From contig JAHRFD010000007.1 of NCBI GenBank assembly GCA_020882975.1, positions 121,766 to 185,765 on the forward strand: a stretch of DNA of 64,000 nucleotides. The letters are read 5' to 3'. This stretch comes from Microcoleus sp. EPA2. GTDB lineage: Bacteria; Cyanobacteriota; Cyanobacteriia; Cyanobacteriales; Microcoleaceae. How positions within the stretch are numbered: the first letter of the stretch is position 1; every line of letters begins with the position of its first letter. A model generated the notes under the pieces. The model was not told where the DNA came from, made no database searches, and was given only the letters and a program-made list of their open reading frames with translations. Of the stretch, positions 8,739-17,442 are shown piece after piece. Position numbers and translations under genes: made by a program.

Positions 8739-9956
8739 CTAGGCAGCTTTGCCTGCTGTCACCTCTAATCGAGGTAGAACCTTGCCCTTGGCCAAACATT
8801 TTTTAACAGCAGCAATGACATCTTCAACATCTGCATCTGTTAATTTTGCTGAAATTGGCAAACTTATAGTGCGGAGTCCGACGTAACTTGCATTCGGATA
8901 ATCTTCCGGCTGCCATCCAAACATTTCCTGATAGACAGGATGTTCTGCCATACTCATGTAATGGACGCCAACACCGATATTCTCAGCATTAATAGCGTTA
9001 AGAAACTCGTCGCGGCTGATGCCTGCGGTGGCTTCATCTACCAAAATGGTGTATAGGTGGTAGGCATGAATTGTGTCTGGTTCTGGGTCTGAGGGCAGAG
9101 TAATTGGTAAATCGGCAAATGCTTCATTGTAGCGCTGCCAAATCTCTTCGCGCCGCTTCCAATAAGGAGCAACTCGTTCCATTTGACGAATCCCGATCGC
9201 TGCTTGCAGATCCATCATATTGTATTTAAAACCGACTTCCACCACTTGGTAGTGCTTGTATCCTGAATCGCCGAAGCGCTTCCAAGCATCTTTGCTCATA
9301 CCGTGCAGCGCCAAAATTTTGAGCCGGTCAGCGTCTTCTTGTTTCCGACTTAGAATCATGCCACCTTCACCCGTGGTGATGTTTTTGGTGACATAAAAAC
9401 TGAAGCATCCAAAATCGCCAAAAGTCCCTGCTTTCCGTCCTTTATATTCTGTTTCGATGGCGTGAGCACAGTCTTCGATTAACTTTAAGTTGTGGCGCTG
9501 AGCAATTTCGCACAGGGCATCCATATCGCAAGGACGACCTGCAAAGTGAACTGGCAAAATCGCCTTAGTTTTGGAAGTTATTTTAGCTTCTACTTTCGCC
9601 GGGTCAATATTCATGGTCACCGGGTCGATATCTGCCAGTACAGGTGTTGCCCCTGCGTGAATAATCGCGTTAACTGTCGCACAAAAAGTCATCGGAGTAG
9701 TAATGACTTCATCCCCTGGTTTTAACGAAGCAGCGAGGATACTTAAATGCAGCCCTGCCGTACAGGAATTGACTGCAATTGCGTACTCGGAACCCTTGTA
9801 AGCTTTGAAGTCATTCTCAAAGCGCATGACCTTTGGCCCGGTACCCAACCAGCCTGTTTGCATAGTCGATACGACTTCCTGAATTTCAGCATCTTCGATC
9901 GCAGGAGAGCCAAATACGAGGAAGCGATCTTTAGACCGAGTAGGATTGTTGTTCAT
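8739..9956 (-). CDS. DegT/DnrJ/EryC1/StrS family aminotransferase
   Basis: This 405-residue PLP-dependent aminotransferase of the sugar-aminotransferase family probably makes an amino sugar on a nucleotide carrier for surface glycans. Fold-type I features are clear. They include the N-terminal GSPAIEDAEIQEVVSTMQTGWLGTGP, the EDCAHAI segment with the PLP-binding Asp, and the Schiff-base lysine K191 in FYVTKNITTGEGG. The C-terminal HAYHLYTILVDE and GVHYMSMAEHPVY segments are also typical. The length is slightly above the family norm because of a C-terminal tail. The glycosyltransferase lies downstream on the same strand. The exact sugar substrate cannot be inferred. Confidence 0.92.
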   Translation of the reverse strand: MNNNPTRSKDRFLVFGSPAIEDAEIQEVVSTMQTGWLGTGPKVMRFENDFKAYKGSEYAIAVNSCTAGLHLSILAASLKPGDEVITTPMTFCATVNAIIHAGATPVLADIDPVTMNIDPAKVEAKITSKTKAILPVHFAGRPCDMDALCEIAQRHNLKLIEDCAHAIETEYKGRKAGTFGDFGCFSFYVTKNITTGEGGMILSRKQEDADRLKILALHGMSKDAWKRFGDSGYKHYQVVEVGFKYNMMDLQAAIGIRQMERVAPYWKRREEIWQRYNEAFADLPITLPSDPEPDTIHAYHLYTILVDEATAGISRDEFLNAINAENIGVGVHYMSMAEHPVYQEMFGWQPEDYPNASYVGLRTISLPISAKLTDADVEDVIAAVKKCLAKGKVLPRLEVTAGKAA

Positions 9957-10223
9957 TTTGCTAGTTGTTATCCAGTAATTAAAGTCTATGGAATGGGAGT
10001 CAACCGCCCTAAGAGCTAGGGTTATCTTGGGATTTGAGATGCTTTTCTATATCTTAAGATAGATATTTCCTAATGTCTATAGTTTCTGATTTCACTATAT
10101 GAAAGTTACAGAAACACTTGTGCTATTTTTTTGGGTAAAAAACTTGTTTATAAGTGAAAATACGGAACTTTTATAAGGATTCTGTCTACGAACTCAGAAA
10201 TTTGCCTGATTTGAGATCGTCTC

Positions 10224-10799
10224 CTAAAGTCTAGGTAGACGAATCTTATTCAAAAGGTCTTGGAGCCGTTCGGAAACACCGCCCAATTGTTCTGACAAGG
10301 CTACCAGTTTGCCATAAGCTTCCACCAAACGATCGCCCTCAACGTCAACTTCGGTGGTCGGATAATTCTTGATGGTTTCCAGTAACGTAATTTCATTATC
10401 ACTGCTGGCAGACAGCACCAAAGCAGCGCGCAAAGCCTCTTTATTGGCATTCCCAGAAGGAGTTTGAATTACCTGACCTACTTCATCCAGAATCATGTCT
10501 CCAACTTTACTATTCAGGGTCTGAGCCAAAAACCTGTGATTGACTTTCACCGGTCTCGTCAGACTGCGACGAATAGCTTCCGGGTCTTGTTTAGCTTGTC
10601 CCAACAGCATTTCTAAGCCAGAAGACATTTTCCCAGTTGCGGCGAAACTTTCTAATTCGCTGACTGGTATGGTCATCCGAATCACACTATATTTGAGGAC
10701 TACCTTTTCAGAGGCCAGCGCAGCACCGCTATAAAACAACATTCCCGCCCCTGTGGCTAAAAATAAACTCCATGGCTGTTGGAAAAATGACCATCTCAT
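10224..10799 (-). CDS. Exported DUF1400 domain protein
   Basis: This 191-residue protein has a signal peptide: a hydrophobic stretch at about 11-29 and an ALA-SE cleavage site near residue 30. The mature part matches what I recall of DUF1400, a cyanobacterial domain often found in front of alpha/beta hydrolases (VVLKYSVIRMTIPVSELESFAATG, then RPVKVNHRFLAQTLNS). No hydrolase follows here, so the protein is the DUF1400 module alone. It is probably periplasmic. The function is unknown. It stands alone on the minus strand, with 267 bases before degT. Confidence 0.8.
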   Translation of the reverse strand: MRWSFFQQPWSLFLATGAGMLFYSGAALASEKVVLKYSVIRMTIPVSELESFAATGKMSSGLEMLLGQAKQDPEAIRRSLTRPVKVNHRFLAQTLNSKVGDMILDEVGQVIQTPSGNANKEALRAALVLSASSDNEITLLETIKNYPTTEVDVEGDRLVEAYGKLVALSEQLGGVSERLQDLLNKIRLPRL

Positions 10800-10890
10800 A
10801 CTAAAGTCCCCAGATATTGTTGTCCACTTTGACTATAGCGATATTTATTTACTTACCACCCAGCTAAATTGGTTCGGGAGATGCGATTTC

Positions 10891-11006
10891 AAATCCGGGT
10901 AAAAAAACCCTTGATTGCTGTATGGGGGAAAGGGGGAGAGAGGGTGACAGGTGCAGAGGGGGAGAAATTAGCGACTCAGATCAAAAAGGGGGGTGAATCA
11001 CCCGGA
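10891..11006 (+). repeat. MITE-like repeat, copy 2
   Basis: It begins AAATCCGGGTAAAAAAACCC and continues into CTGTATGGG, matching copy 1 (8619-8710, other strand) position by position over about 40 bases. It ends in GGGTGAATCACCCGGA, close to the far end of copy 1 (GGGTGAAAAACCCGGA). The interior between about 10935 and 10985 has diverged. The last bases of the right terminal repeat are degraded. Confidence 0.65.
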
Positions 11007-11052
11007 CGTAGTGTTAGATAGTATTCTGTCCGTTGACACCGGAATCACCATC

Positions 11053-11100
11053 AAAAAAACTCACCACCAGGTCTTCTATAAGTGAAGGCTGGCGGTGAGT
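11053..11100 (-). terminator. Rho-independent terminator for the DUF3493 gene
   Basis: ACTCACCACCAG (11059-11070) pairs with CTGGCGGTGAGT (11089-11100) over 12 bases with a single G-U type mismatch. On the minus strand the hairpin is followed by a run of T (complement of A at 11053-11059). It lies about 220 bases beyond the stop of the minus-strand gene ending at 11323. Confidence 0.7.
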
Positions 11101-11121
11101 CTAAAGTTAATTTTTATGTTT

Positions 11122-11207
11122 AGGGTCTTTATGAAAGCTGACCCCATTTGAACGGCTTAAAAGTGGTTTATGATTAGGGTCTTTAAATTTGCTGACCCCA
11201 ATTGAAC
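11122..11207. repeat. Two related 32-bp GGGTC...GACCC units
   Basis: Two 32-bp units start with AGGGTCTTTA at 11122 and 11176 (spacing 54 bases) and share GCTGACCCCA and TTGAAC. They match at about 26 of 32 positions. In each, GGGTC can pair with GACCC to form a short hairpin, and the changes fall mostly in the loop. Confidence 0.6.
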
Positions 11208-11322
11208 CCATTGCTTAATAATGACAGGGATCGATCGCAAACCAGGGTTTCATAATGATTTCTTTATAATTCTAACTTTTCCTTGCCTTAAATGTACTTT
11301 TGTTTCTATTTGTAAAGTTTTA

Positions 11323-11631
11323 TTACTTCTGTTTTGGGGGCTGGTCCTGGGCGCGCTGCTCCCAACGAAACAGAAACACCATCAGAGCCACCACTCCCAC
11401 TTGAAGGGCAAAATTGGGCAACGTAGAGCTAACTTGCTGGCCGGAGGCAATTTTAGCAAGGAAAACCAAGCCACCAATGAAGCCAGATGCGCCACAAGCC
11501 ACATAGACCAACTGTCGCAGAGGTCGATAGGGAGCGGCGATCTCTGCTGTTAAACGTTTGTATTGTTCGGGAGTGAGGTTGCGAGGGTTTTTCGGGCGGT
11601 AGGGGCGATCGCCGGGATTGGAAGTTGGCAT
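11323..11631 (-). CDS. DUF3493 membrane protein (LPA1/Rep27-like domain)
   Basis: This 102-residue protein has an N-terminal hydrophilic part (NPRNLTPEQYKRLTAEIAAPYRPLRQ) and two hydrophobic segments (about 42-62 and 73-91). I recognise the layout as DUF3493, the domain also found in the chloroplast photosystem II assembly factor LPA1/REP27. That link is from memory. A thylakoid role in photosystem II assembly or repair is possible but not shown. A hairpin terminator lies downstream. DUF445 is the next gene upstream on the same strand, 61 bases away, so a two-gene unit is possible. Confidence 0.8.
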   Translation of the reverse strand: MPTSNPGDRPYRPKNPRNLTPEQYKRLTAEIAAPYRPLRQLVYVACGASGFIGGLVFLAKIASGQQVSSTLPNFALQVGVVALMVFLFRWEQRAQDQPPKQK

Positions 11632-11692
11632 AATTTTAAATAAGAGGTGTTTTTTATGCTACAACAAATATCTCACAATCATCAAAAAAAAA

Positions 11693-12925
11693 TCATTGCT
11701 GCACCAAGAGGACGATGGTCTGCAAGCCGCCGACCAAAACACCCAAAATCCCACCTAAATTGACTATTCCTTGCAACTCGCTTTTGACAATTCCCTGAAT
11801 TGCTAATTCCAAGTCTTCAGGAGAAGTACCTTTAACTCGATCGATAATCACCTGATCGATATTTAAAATAGGGATCGCCTGAGCTACAATATTTTCTAAA
11901 TCCCGCTCCAGATACCGCTCTAAAACCAAAGCTAGTTCTTTGCTAACCATTTCCAGGGAAGCACTCATCACGGCTGAAGTCTGCAATCGACTCAGAATTA
12001 ACTTAGAAATATTTTCCCAGTCCACAGACTTGCTCAATCCCTGAAGTACCTCCGTCCCCCGTTCTTGAACGTAGCTGCGAACGCTGTCACGCATAGTTTT
12101 GCGTAACTGTCGCACTGTCGAAACTGGTAGATTTTGCATCGACAAGTTTTGCAGCCACTCCTGAATCCGCCCGCGAATTCCCAAAGCCACAGTTAATTCT
12201 GCTAAGCGCTGATTTGTCGCTTCTCTGTCATCGAGACAAAAAGTCCGCAATCGAGTTAAAGTGTTCCGTAAACCAAACAAATTGGCGACTACCCAATAAG
12301 TACCGCTGGTTTTTTCTCGAAACCCTTCATCGATGATCGAAATATTGCGATCGGTCAAAAAGTCAATCAAAGTCTGCCGCAACACTTCCGGCGGTATTAC
12401 TACCTGTAACAGCCAATCAGCTAACTGACCAGCCTGAGCTTCAGTTAGCTGAATTTCCAGCAAAACTTGGTCAAAAATTTGATTTAACTGAGGTTCTAAA
12501 AAATCTTCCCGTCGCGCCAAAATTTTGAGAATTCTTGGTACTGATTCCCCTAGCAAATCTCGCAGAATGTTAGCGAGAATTTTAGCAGTTTTTTGCTCGG
12601 CATCTGCTTTAACTTGATCCAAGGCTAACTGCAATAGCCAGAGAATGACCGACTCCATTCGATCGGTTTGTAAAAGGCGACGGGCTAATTTTTGTAACTC
12701 CTCTGGTGTCAGGAGCGAACCCATAATTGTGTCAGAAATTCGCTTGGCTAAGCGCTCTTGGTTGCGGGGGATCAAGCCGGGAGTGAATGGTAATTGCCGC
12801 CCTTTGATATAGATGGCTCGGTAAGGGCGAAATAACATTTTGATAGCTATATCATTGGTGAAATAGCCAATAATTCCTCCCACTACAGGTGGGGCAAAAA
12901 ACAGCCAAATATCAGATGGATTCAT
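11693..12925 (-). CDS. DUF445 family membrane protein
   Basis: This 410-residue protein begins [34 protein letters not shown] (start at ATG 12925; a TTG codon just before it is less likely). The N-terminal span and the following [21 protein letters not shown] segment are the DUF445 signature. A long amphipathic helical region follows, and a second hydrophobic segment lies at the extreme C-terminus ([18 protein letters not shown]). This matches the usual DUF445 topology with both ends in the membrane. The function is unknown. An AATTGGG heptamer array begins 4 bases upstream of the start codon, leaving almost no room for a normal ribosome binding site. Confidence 0.88.
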   Translation of the reverse strand: MNPSDIWLFFAPPVVGGIIGYFTNDIAIKMLFRPYRAIYIKGRQLPFTPGLIPRNQERLAKRISDTIMGSLLTPEELQKLARRLLQTDRMESVILWLLQLALDQVKADAEQKTAKILANILRDLLGESVPRILKILARREDFLEPQLNQIFDQVLLEIQLTEAQAGQLADWLLQVVIPPEVLRQTLIDFLTDRNISIIDEGFREKTSGTYWVVANLFGLRNTLTRLRTFCLDDREATNQRLAELTVALGIRGRIQEWLQNLSMQNLPVSTVRQLRKTMRDSVRSYVQERGTEVLQGLSKSVDWENISKLILSRLQTSAVMSASLEMVSKELALVLERYLERDLENIVAQAIPILNIDQVIIDRVKGTSPEDLELAIQGIVKSELQGIVNLGGILGVLVGGLQTIVLLVQQ

Positions 12926-12929
12926 CAAT

Positions 12930-12995
12930 AATTGGGAATTGGGAATTGGGAATTGGGAATTGGGAATTGGGAATTGGGAATTGGGAATTGGGAAT
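12930..12995. repeat. AATTGGG heptamer array
   Basis: About nine tandem AATTGGG units occur, with no other sequence between them. They lie between the start of the DUF445 gene and the end of menG, so they fill the upstream region of the DUF445 gene. A related, less regular tract occurs at 28755-28860. Confidence 0.9.
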
Positions 12996-13011
12996 AACCC
13001 ATAACCAACAA

Positions 13012-13713
13012 CTAATGACTAATGACCAATACTCCCATCATAGCTCCAGCAATAGGATAGTGTGTGGCGTTGGTAAATCCGGCTTGGTGGGCGATCGCCA
13101 CTTGTTCCGAACCCATCGGGAATTTTTCTAAACTAGGATTGATATAGGCGTATTCTTCTGTCATGCCAAATTGCTGAGCCATGGACACTACTAGACTTTG
13201 GAGATAAAACTGCTGAAAACTGCGCATCAGGGAATTTTTGGGGCGGTGGAGGTCAAGAATCGCTGCTGTGGCACCGGGTTTGAGTACGCGGTGCAATTCC
13301 TGAAGACTGCGGGGGATATCAGTCACATTGCGGAGGCCGTAACCCATGGTGGCGCAGTCGAAGTAATTGTCGGGAAAAGGCAAATCGAGGGCGTCAGCTT
13401 CTACCCAGGAAATAGGACTAGAAGGGGTGAGAAAAGGTCGATCGCGACGGGCTGCAACAGCCAATTGTGCTTGCGAAAAATCCACTCCAAAGACAGAACC
13501 GCTAGGGCCTGCTTGCTGTGATAAAAGTAGAGCTAGATCTCCGCTACCGCAGCACAAGTCTAAACAAGTATTGCCGGGGCGGGCATTACTCCATTTCACC
13601 GCCATTTGTTTCCAAATTCGGTGCTGCCCCAAGCTCAACCAATCGTTTAATTGATTGTAAATGGGTGCTATTCGATTAAATATATTTTTAATTTGTTCTG
13701 AATTATTGGTCAT
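13012..13713 (-). CDS. menG: Demethylphylloquinone / ubiquinone-type methyltransferase MenG (UbiE family)
   Basis: This 233-residue SAM-dependent methyltransferase catalyses the last methylation in phylloquinone (vitamin K1) synthesis in cyanobacteria, supplying the photosystem I quinone. UbiE-family features are [20 protein letters not shown] at the start, the SAM-binding motif [12 protein letters not shown], the acidic FGVDFSQ strand, [10 protein letters not shown], and the YGLRNVTD and [14 protein letters not shown] motifs. The last few codons (VLVISH) are made from the TAATGAC-type repeat that follows, so the C-terminus has been shaped by repeat expansion. Confidence 0.92.
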   Translation of the reverse strand: MTNNSEQIKNIFNRIAPIYNQLNDWLSLGQHRIWKQMAVKWSNARPGNTCLDLCCGSGDLALLLSQQAGPSGSVFGVDFSQAQLAVAARRDRPFLTPSSPISWVEADALDLPFPDNYFDCATMGYGLRNVTDIPRSLQELHRVLKPGATAAILDLHRPKNSLMRSFQQFYLQSLVVSMAQQFGMTEEYAYINPSLEKFPMGSEQVAIAHQAGFTNATHYPIAGAMMGVLVISH

Positions 13714-13716
13714 TGA

Positions 13717-13893
13717 TTAGTTGTTATAGGTTAGTTGTTATGGGTTAGTTGTTATGGGTTAGTTGTTATTGGTTAGTTGTTGATTGTTACTAATAACCAA
13801 TAACCAATCACTAATCACTCATCACTAATCACTCATCACTAATCACTCATCACCAATGACTACTGACTACTGACTACTGACTACTGACTAATA
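13717..13893. repeat. Mixed tandem repeats between menG and the REC-GAF gene
   Basis: In order these are a TTAGTTGTTAT-type repeat (13717-13780), ACTAATCACTCATC-type units (13810-13850) and TGACTAC heptamers (13858-13890). No gene is present. The tracts change unit but keep the same style of short repeat as elsewhere in the window. Confidence 0.85.
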
Positions 13894-13894
13894 A

Positions 13895-14839
13895 CTACTG
13901 ACCCTGAAAACTTGTCATTACCAAAGCAACTTGTTGAGCTGCGAGGTGAACAGTTGTCAGTTCGTCGGGGCGAAGGGTACAAGGCTGCTTCCACTGAAGG
14001 GAAATCAGGGCGATCGATCGACCTCCGTGAACCACCGGGATGCTCAGATGGGATTTAATGGCAGATTGCTGATAGTGTGGCAGGCTAGCTAGGTTTGCAT
14101 CCGTTGCAATATTCACAGCAGCCTGAATATTTTGAGAAGCGATCGCCTCCCTAGCTAGAGGGTCATCTGCTAGCCAATTTTCCAGAGCACCACCGCTGGT
14201 ATGACCACCTTGAACAGGGACTAAAACATTGCCTTCCACCAGTTGCAAAATGCAAGTGTCGGCCAAAAAATTATCACTGATAGCAGTAGCGATGGGGTCT
14301 AAAGTGGCGGCCAAATTCGGATACTCCAAAGCCGTCTGCATGATAGTGGCTAACAGTTGTATTTGATTTTGGGCGCGACGCAATTCCTCAGTCCGCTGCT
14401 TGAGAACTTCATAAGTTTCGGCAGCCTTTTGGACTACCATTTTCAACTCGTTCGGGTCCCAAGGCTTAGTGATATACTTGTAAACCTGTCCAGAGTTAAT
14501 CGCATCTACCAAGTCTTCAATATCCGTAAAACCAGTCAAAATAATCCTGACCGTGTTCGGAAACTGAAACACAGTTTTGCTGAGAAACTCGGTTCCCTTC
14601 ATTTCTGGCATCCGCTGATCGGAAATGATGACGGCAACCTCGCCTTCGCTTTCCAATACTTCTAAAGCACGAATTCCGCTTTCTGCTTTGAGTACGTTAA
14701 AATCGCGTCGAAAAGTGCGGTAGAGTAAATCCAGATTGTCTGGTTCGTCATCTACTACCAGCATTTTCGGTTTTTTCGGTCGGTTTAAGGTCATGAGCTG
14801 GCGTTTAATTTGGTCTAGCTCGGGAATGGCACTATCCAT
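13895..14839 (-). CDS. Response regulator with C-terminal GAF domain
   Basis: This protein has 314 residues. A REC domain lies at about 23-140: KMLVVDDEPDNLD, phosphoacceptor D74 in IISDQRMPEMKG, and a KPWDPNEL segment with the conserved Lys. The LTGFTDIEDLVDAINSGQVYKYITKPW stretch is typical of the RpfG-type REC subfamily. A coiled coil (about 140-165) leads to a GAF-like domain (about 165-312, ending LAAQQVALVM). There is no output enzyme or DNA-binding domain, so it may bind a ligand or partner protein. It lies divergent to raf1 with 157 bases between them, in which promoters must lie. Confidence 0.88.
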   Translation of the reverse strand: MDSAIPELDQIKRQLMTLNRPKKPKMLVVDDEPDNLDLLYRTFRRDFNVLKAESGIRALEVLESEGEVAVIISDQRMPEMKGTEFLSKTVFQFPNTVRIILTGFTDIEDLVDAINSGQVYKYITKPWDPNELKMVVQKAAETYEVLKQRTEELRRAQNQIQLLATIMQTALEYPNLAATLDPIATAISDNFLADTCILQLVEGNVLVPVQGGHTSGGALENWLADDPLAREAIASQNIQAAVNIATDANLASLPHYQQSAIKSHLSIPVVHGGRSIALISLQWKQPCTLRPDELTTVHLAAQQVALVMTSFQGQ

Positions 14840-14996
14840 AACAATACGATAAACTCCCGTCTGTAAATTTAGGCGAGGAACTATTCTGTAACAATAGTCT
14901 CATATCTCACTTACTATAAAGTCTAACCTTTGCCACAATACGATCTTTGCTGGTACTCAATCACACTTAACGAGAGCCTTTCTTTTTGATCCAATT

Positions 14997-16091
14997 ATGA
15001 CTGATACACCGCAAGATTCCTCCGGGCCCGCATCTCAACCCTCTGCTGATGCTGTGGAACTCGAAAATTTAGTCCGATCGCTCCGCCGCAAAGAAGGTGG
15101 CTGGGTACACTGGGGACAAGCCTGTACAGCACTGCAAAAAGCTGGCTACAGTTCTCAAAGAATTTTTGAAGAAACTGGTTTTGAGCCAATTCAGCAAAAT
15201 CAGGTCAGCGTTGCAGCCCAAGTCTACACTAGCATGATAACTGCTGGGGCTTCCGAAGAAGTACGATCGCACTTTTTAGCAAAAGGTAGCGATATTTTGT
15301 ATGAATTTCGGATTCTGTCTCAAGCTCAAAGGGCGGCCGCCGCGGCTTTGATACTGGCCCACAATTTGGACGTTGACGACGCCCGTGATGTCGCTAAAGC
15401 CATGAAGGAGTTTTCACGCTTTGGAAGTCTGCCCCAAGGCTTCACAGATACTGCTGGCGATGCTATGGCTTACCAGTGCTGGCAATTAGCCAGACAAAAC
15501 AGTGACTTGCAAGAGCGATCGCGCTTAATTGCGCGGGGTTTAAAATTAGCTAGCAGCAACAGCGCCCGACAACAAATCGAGCAGTTGCTGGTAGATTTTA
15601 CCGTAGTTCGGAGACGTTCAGCCCCCCGTTTGCCCGTTTACAGGCTCGACACAGAGGAACAACTACCCCGGATGCTCCCGGTGGTGGGTAAATTGCCACT
15701 TGCGGTGACAGATTTACAGGCAGTGCCTTTGCTAGAAGAAATCGGACCATTGAGAATGGTAAAATTTGCGGGAGCGGGAGCTTGGGTGGCAATTCCGGGC
15801 TGGCAAGTGATTTTGAATGCTGAAGATCCGGTAGCGGTTCTGGAAATGAGCGATCGACTGCCAGTGCCACTGCAAGGCAAAATTGAAGAAATTTTAATTA
15901 TTGTCGATCGAGCTCAAAGACAATGGGATGCTGATAGTTATTTCCTGGCAGATAACGGTGGCAATTTGGAATTGCACTGGTTTGAAGAAGCACCGGATAT
16001 TCAGATTTTAGGACGAGTTGTGCTGGTGATGCGTCCGAAAAAGATTTTGGATGAAGATTACACCAAAGATGGATGGCAAATTGATGATTAG
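14997..16091 (+). CDS. raf1: Rubisco accumulation factor 1 (Raf1)
   Basis: This 364-residue cytosolic chaperone helps assemble Rubisco large-subunit dimers into the octameric core. The family segments visible are the N-terminal helical domain (LRRKEGGWVHWGQACTALQKAGY; IFEETGFEPIQQNQ; RILSQAQRAAAA; DARDVAKAMKEFSRFG), a flexible linker near 205-225, and the C-terminal dimerisation domain (RMLPVVGKLPLAVTDLQ; GAWVAIPGWQVILNAEDPVAVLE; LELHWFEEAPDIQILGRVV). The length is normal for cyanobacteria. It is a single-gene unit with palindromic repeats downstream. It is not near rbcLS in this window. Confidence 0.95.
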   Translation: MTDTPQDSSGPASQPSADAVELENLVRSLRRKEGGWVHWGQACTALQKAGYSSQRIFEETGFEPIQQNQVSVAAQVYTSMITAGASEEVRSHFLAKGSDILYEFRILSQAQRAAAAALILAHNLDVDDARDVAKAMKEFSRFGSLPQGFTDTAGDAMAYQCWQLARQNSDLQERSRLIARGLKLASSNSARQQIEQLLVDFTVVRRRSAPRLPVYRLDTEEQLPRMLPVVGKLPLAVTDLQAVPLLEEIGPLRMVKFAGAGAWVAIPGWQVILNAEDPVAVLEMSDRLPVPLQGKIEEILIIVDRAQRQWDADSYFLADNGGNLELHWFEEAPDIQILGRVVLVMRPKKILDEDYTKDGWQIDD

Positions 16092-16124
16092 TTAACGGTT
16101 AGTTGTGATTTGTTGGTGGTAACT

Positions 16125-16263
16125 GGTTCCCCGGAAGAGCCTGGGAACCTATATCCAGAGGCTCTGCCTCAAAAAGCTGCGATCGAAATTGGAGGCTCTT
16201 CCTCCGCATCTGCGTTACCAGGCTCTGCCTGGTAACGAGTAGAACAGGCCCGAAAGCCTGTTC
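16125..16263. repeat. Cluster of GGCTCTGCC-type palindromes after raf1
   Basis: Several hairpins occur in a row. GGTTCCC/GGGAACC (16125-16149) is first. GAGGC-TCT-GCCTC lies near 16157 and GGAGGCTCTTCCTCC near 16191. GTTACCAGGC-TCT-GCCTGGTAAC (16215-16237) is next, and AACAGGC/GCCTGTT is last (16244-16263). They share a core of the form GGC-TCT-GCC. The last hairpin could end raf1 transcription. Confidence 0.75.
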
Positions 16264-16283
16264 TTAAAATTTATAACCAAGAA

Positions 16284-17288
16284 CTAATCAAGGGATTTCT
16301 GTTCCTCTATTTTGGGAGCAGACTGTGATTTTTTAAACTTCTTAAAACCATAAACCCCAGCCCCAATCACCAAAAAATAAGGAGTGTAAGCCAACAACCA
16401 AAGACCTAAATCAAACAAACCAAAAGTTAATTCTCCTACAGAATGAGTAGCTTTCCCCCAAGTTTCTTGAATCCGCAAACCAAGAGAAGGTTCTGGAACT
16501 TGTTGAGAAGATACTGCTGCTTCTAAAGTGAGACTAATAGTAGAATAAGCCACTTGATTTCGCAAACTCTTTAACTGAGCATCAATTCGTTCGATAGACT
16601 CCCGAATCTTGCTCAATTCTTGAGCAGCTTTGAGTACATCACCCACAGAACCAGAACGGTCCATAATTTTTAATACCATTTCCTCCGATTTACGCAGATT
16701 CCGCAGTCTCGCTTCACTGTCCACCAACTGAGCAGTCACATCCTCCGCAGTCAGAGCGCGATTCTTGACAGTCCCTAGTTTTGCTAAACTATCTAAAGTA
16801 GTTTCCAATCGTTCTTGAGGCACGCGAATCTGTACAGTTGCCATTTGTCGGATACTAGAATCGGGCGGCTTTTCGCTTTGGAAACCCAAGATATCACCTT
16901 GCTGTTTTTCGACAATATTAGTCACAGATTTAGTGCTAGCATCAATAGATTTGACAACTACACCAAGTTCGGCTTTTTTAATCAGTTGAGGACGAGTGGT
17001 AGGAGTTTCTGCTTTGACATCTTTGGCATCTTTTGGTGCAGCAGCCATTTTTGATGCTGCCGATTCTGCGCTGGTTGCTGGGGGTGCCGCAGGTGCGGGA
17101 AAAGCTTGTGGATCGCCAGCAGCCACTTGGTTTCCCTGGCTGGTGGGTGGAGCACCACAACTAGGCAAAGCAATGGTGGAGGATAAAGTTAAAAAGGCGA
17201 CTAGGGCAAAGCGAGTTGTGCTTTTGTTTAATCGGTTCCGACTTGGCTTTACTGGTGGCTGCAAATTGGTTTTAAGGTAAATTGTCAT
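16284..17288 (-). CDS. DUF4349 domain lipoprotein
   Basis: This protein has 334 residues. The N-terminus is basic and then hydrophobic (about 27-44) and ends in a lipobox-like LPSCG, so it is probably a lipoprotein. An Ala/Pro-rich linker (about 45-100) leads to the DUF4349 domain (about 100-305). Its features are LIKKAELGVVVKSIDA, RQMATVQIRVPQERLE, a coiled coil with ARLRNLRKSEEM and IESIERIDAQLKSLR-like heptads, and VAYSTISLTLE. A C-terminal membrane span (about 290-312) and a basic tail follow. DUF4349 proteins are widespread and of unknown function. The gene is divergent from the helicase gene. Confidence 0.87.
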   Translation of the reverse strand: MTIYLKTNLQPPVKPSRNRLNKSTTRFALVAFLTLSSTIALPSCGAPPTSQGNQVAAGDPQAFPAPAAPPATSAESAASKMAAAPKDAKDVKAETPTTRPQLIKKAELGVVVKSIDASTKSVTNIVEKQQGDILGFQSEKPPDSSIRQMATVQIRVPQERLETTLDSLAKLGTVKNRALTAEDVTAQLVDSEARLRNLRKSEEMVLKIMDRSGSVGDVLKAAQELSKIRESIERIDAQLKSLRNQVAYSTISLTLEAAVSSQQVPEPSLGLRIQETWGKATHSVGELTFGLFDLGLWLLAYTPYFLVIGAGVYGFKKFKKSQSAPKIEEQKSLD

Positions 17289-17442
17289 GATTAGTTTGTC
17301 CTCTAAAAACCTGTGGGTATTAAATGTTATGGTGGTTTTAGCTTAAGCGGGAATCAATAGTCTCAGGATAGCTGATACAGAAATTGAAACGGTAGAGCGT
17401 GAAAAATATTTTTATTATCTAAAATCTCCTATCTAAAATCCC

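Larger units (their letters stand above)
10800..11322. other. 523-bp gene-free stretch with repeats and a terminator
   Basis: No gene is seen. In order it holds a second copy of the MITE-like sequence (10891-11006), a hairpin terminator for the minus-strand DUF3493 gene (11053-11100) and two related 32-bp hairpin units (11122-11207). The C-terminal bases of a short plus-strand frame here overlap the DUF3493 gene antisense and are not credible as coding. Confidence 0.7.

Noticed and set aside
8584..8799. 71-codon minus frame before degT
   Set aside because: It is made mainly of the MITE-like repeat and overlaps the end of the aminotransferase gene.
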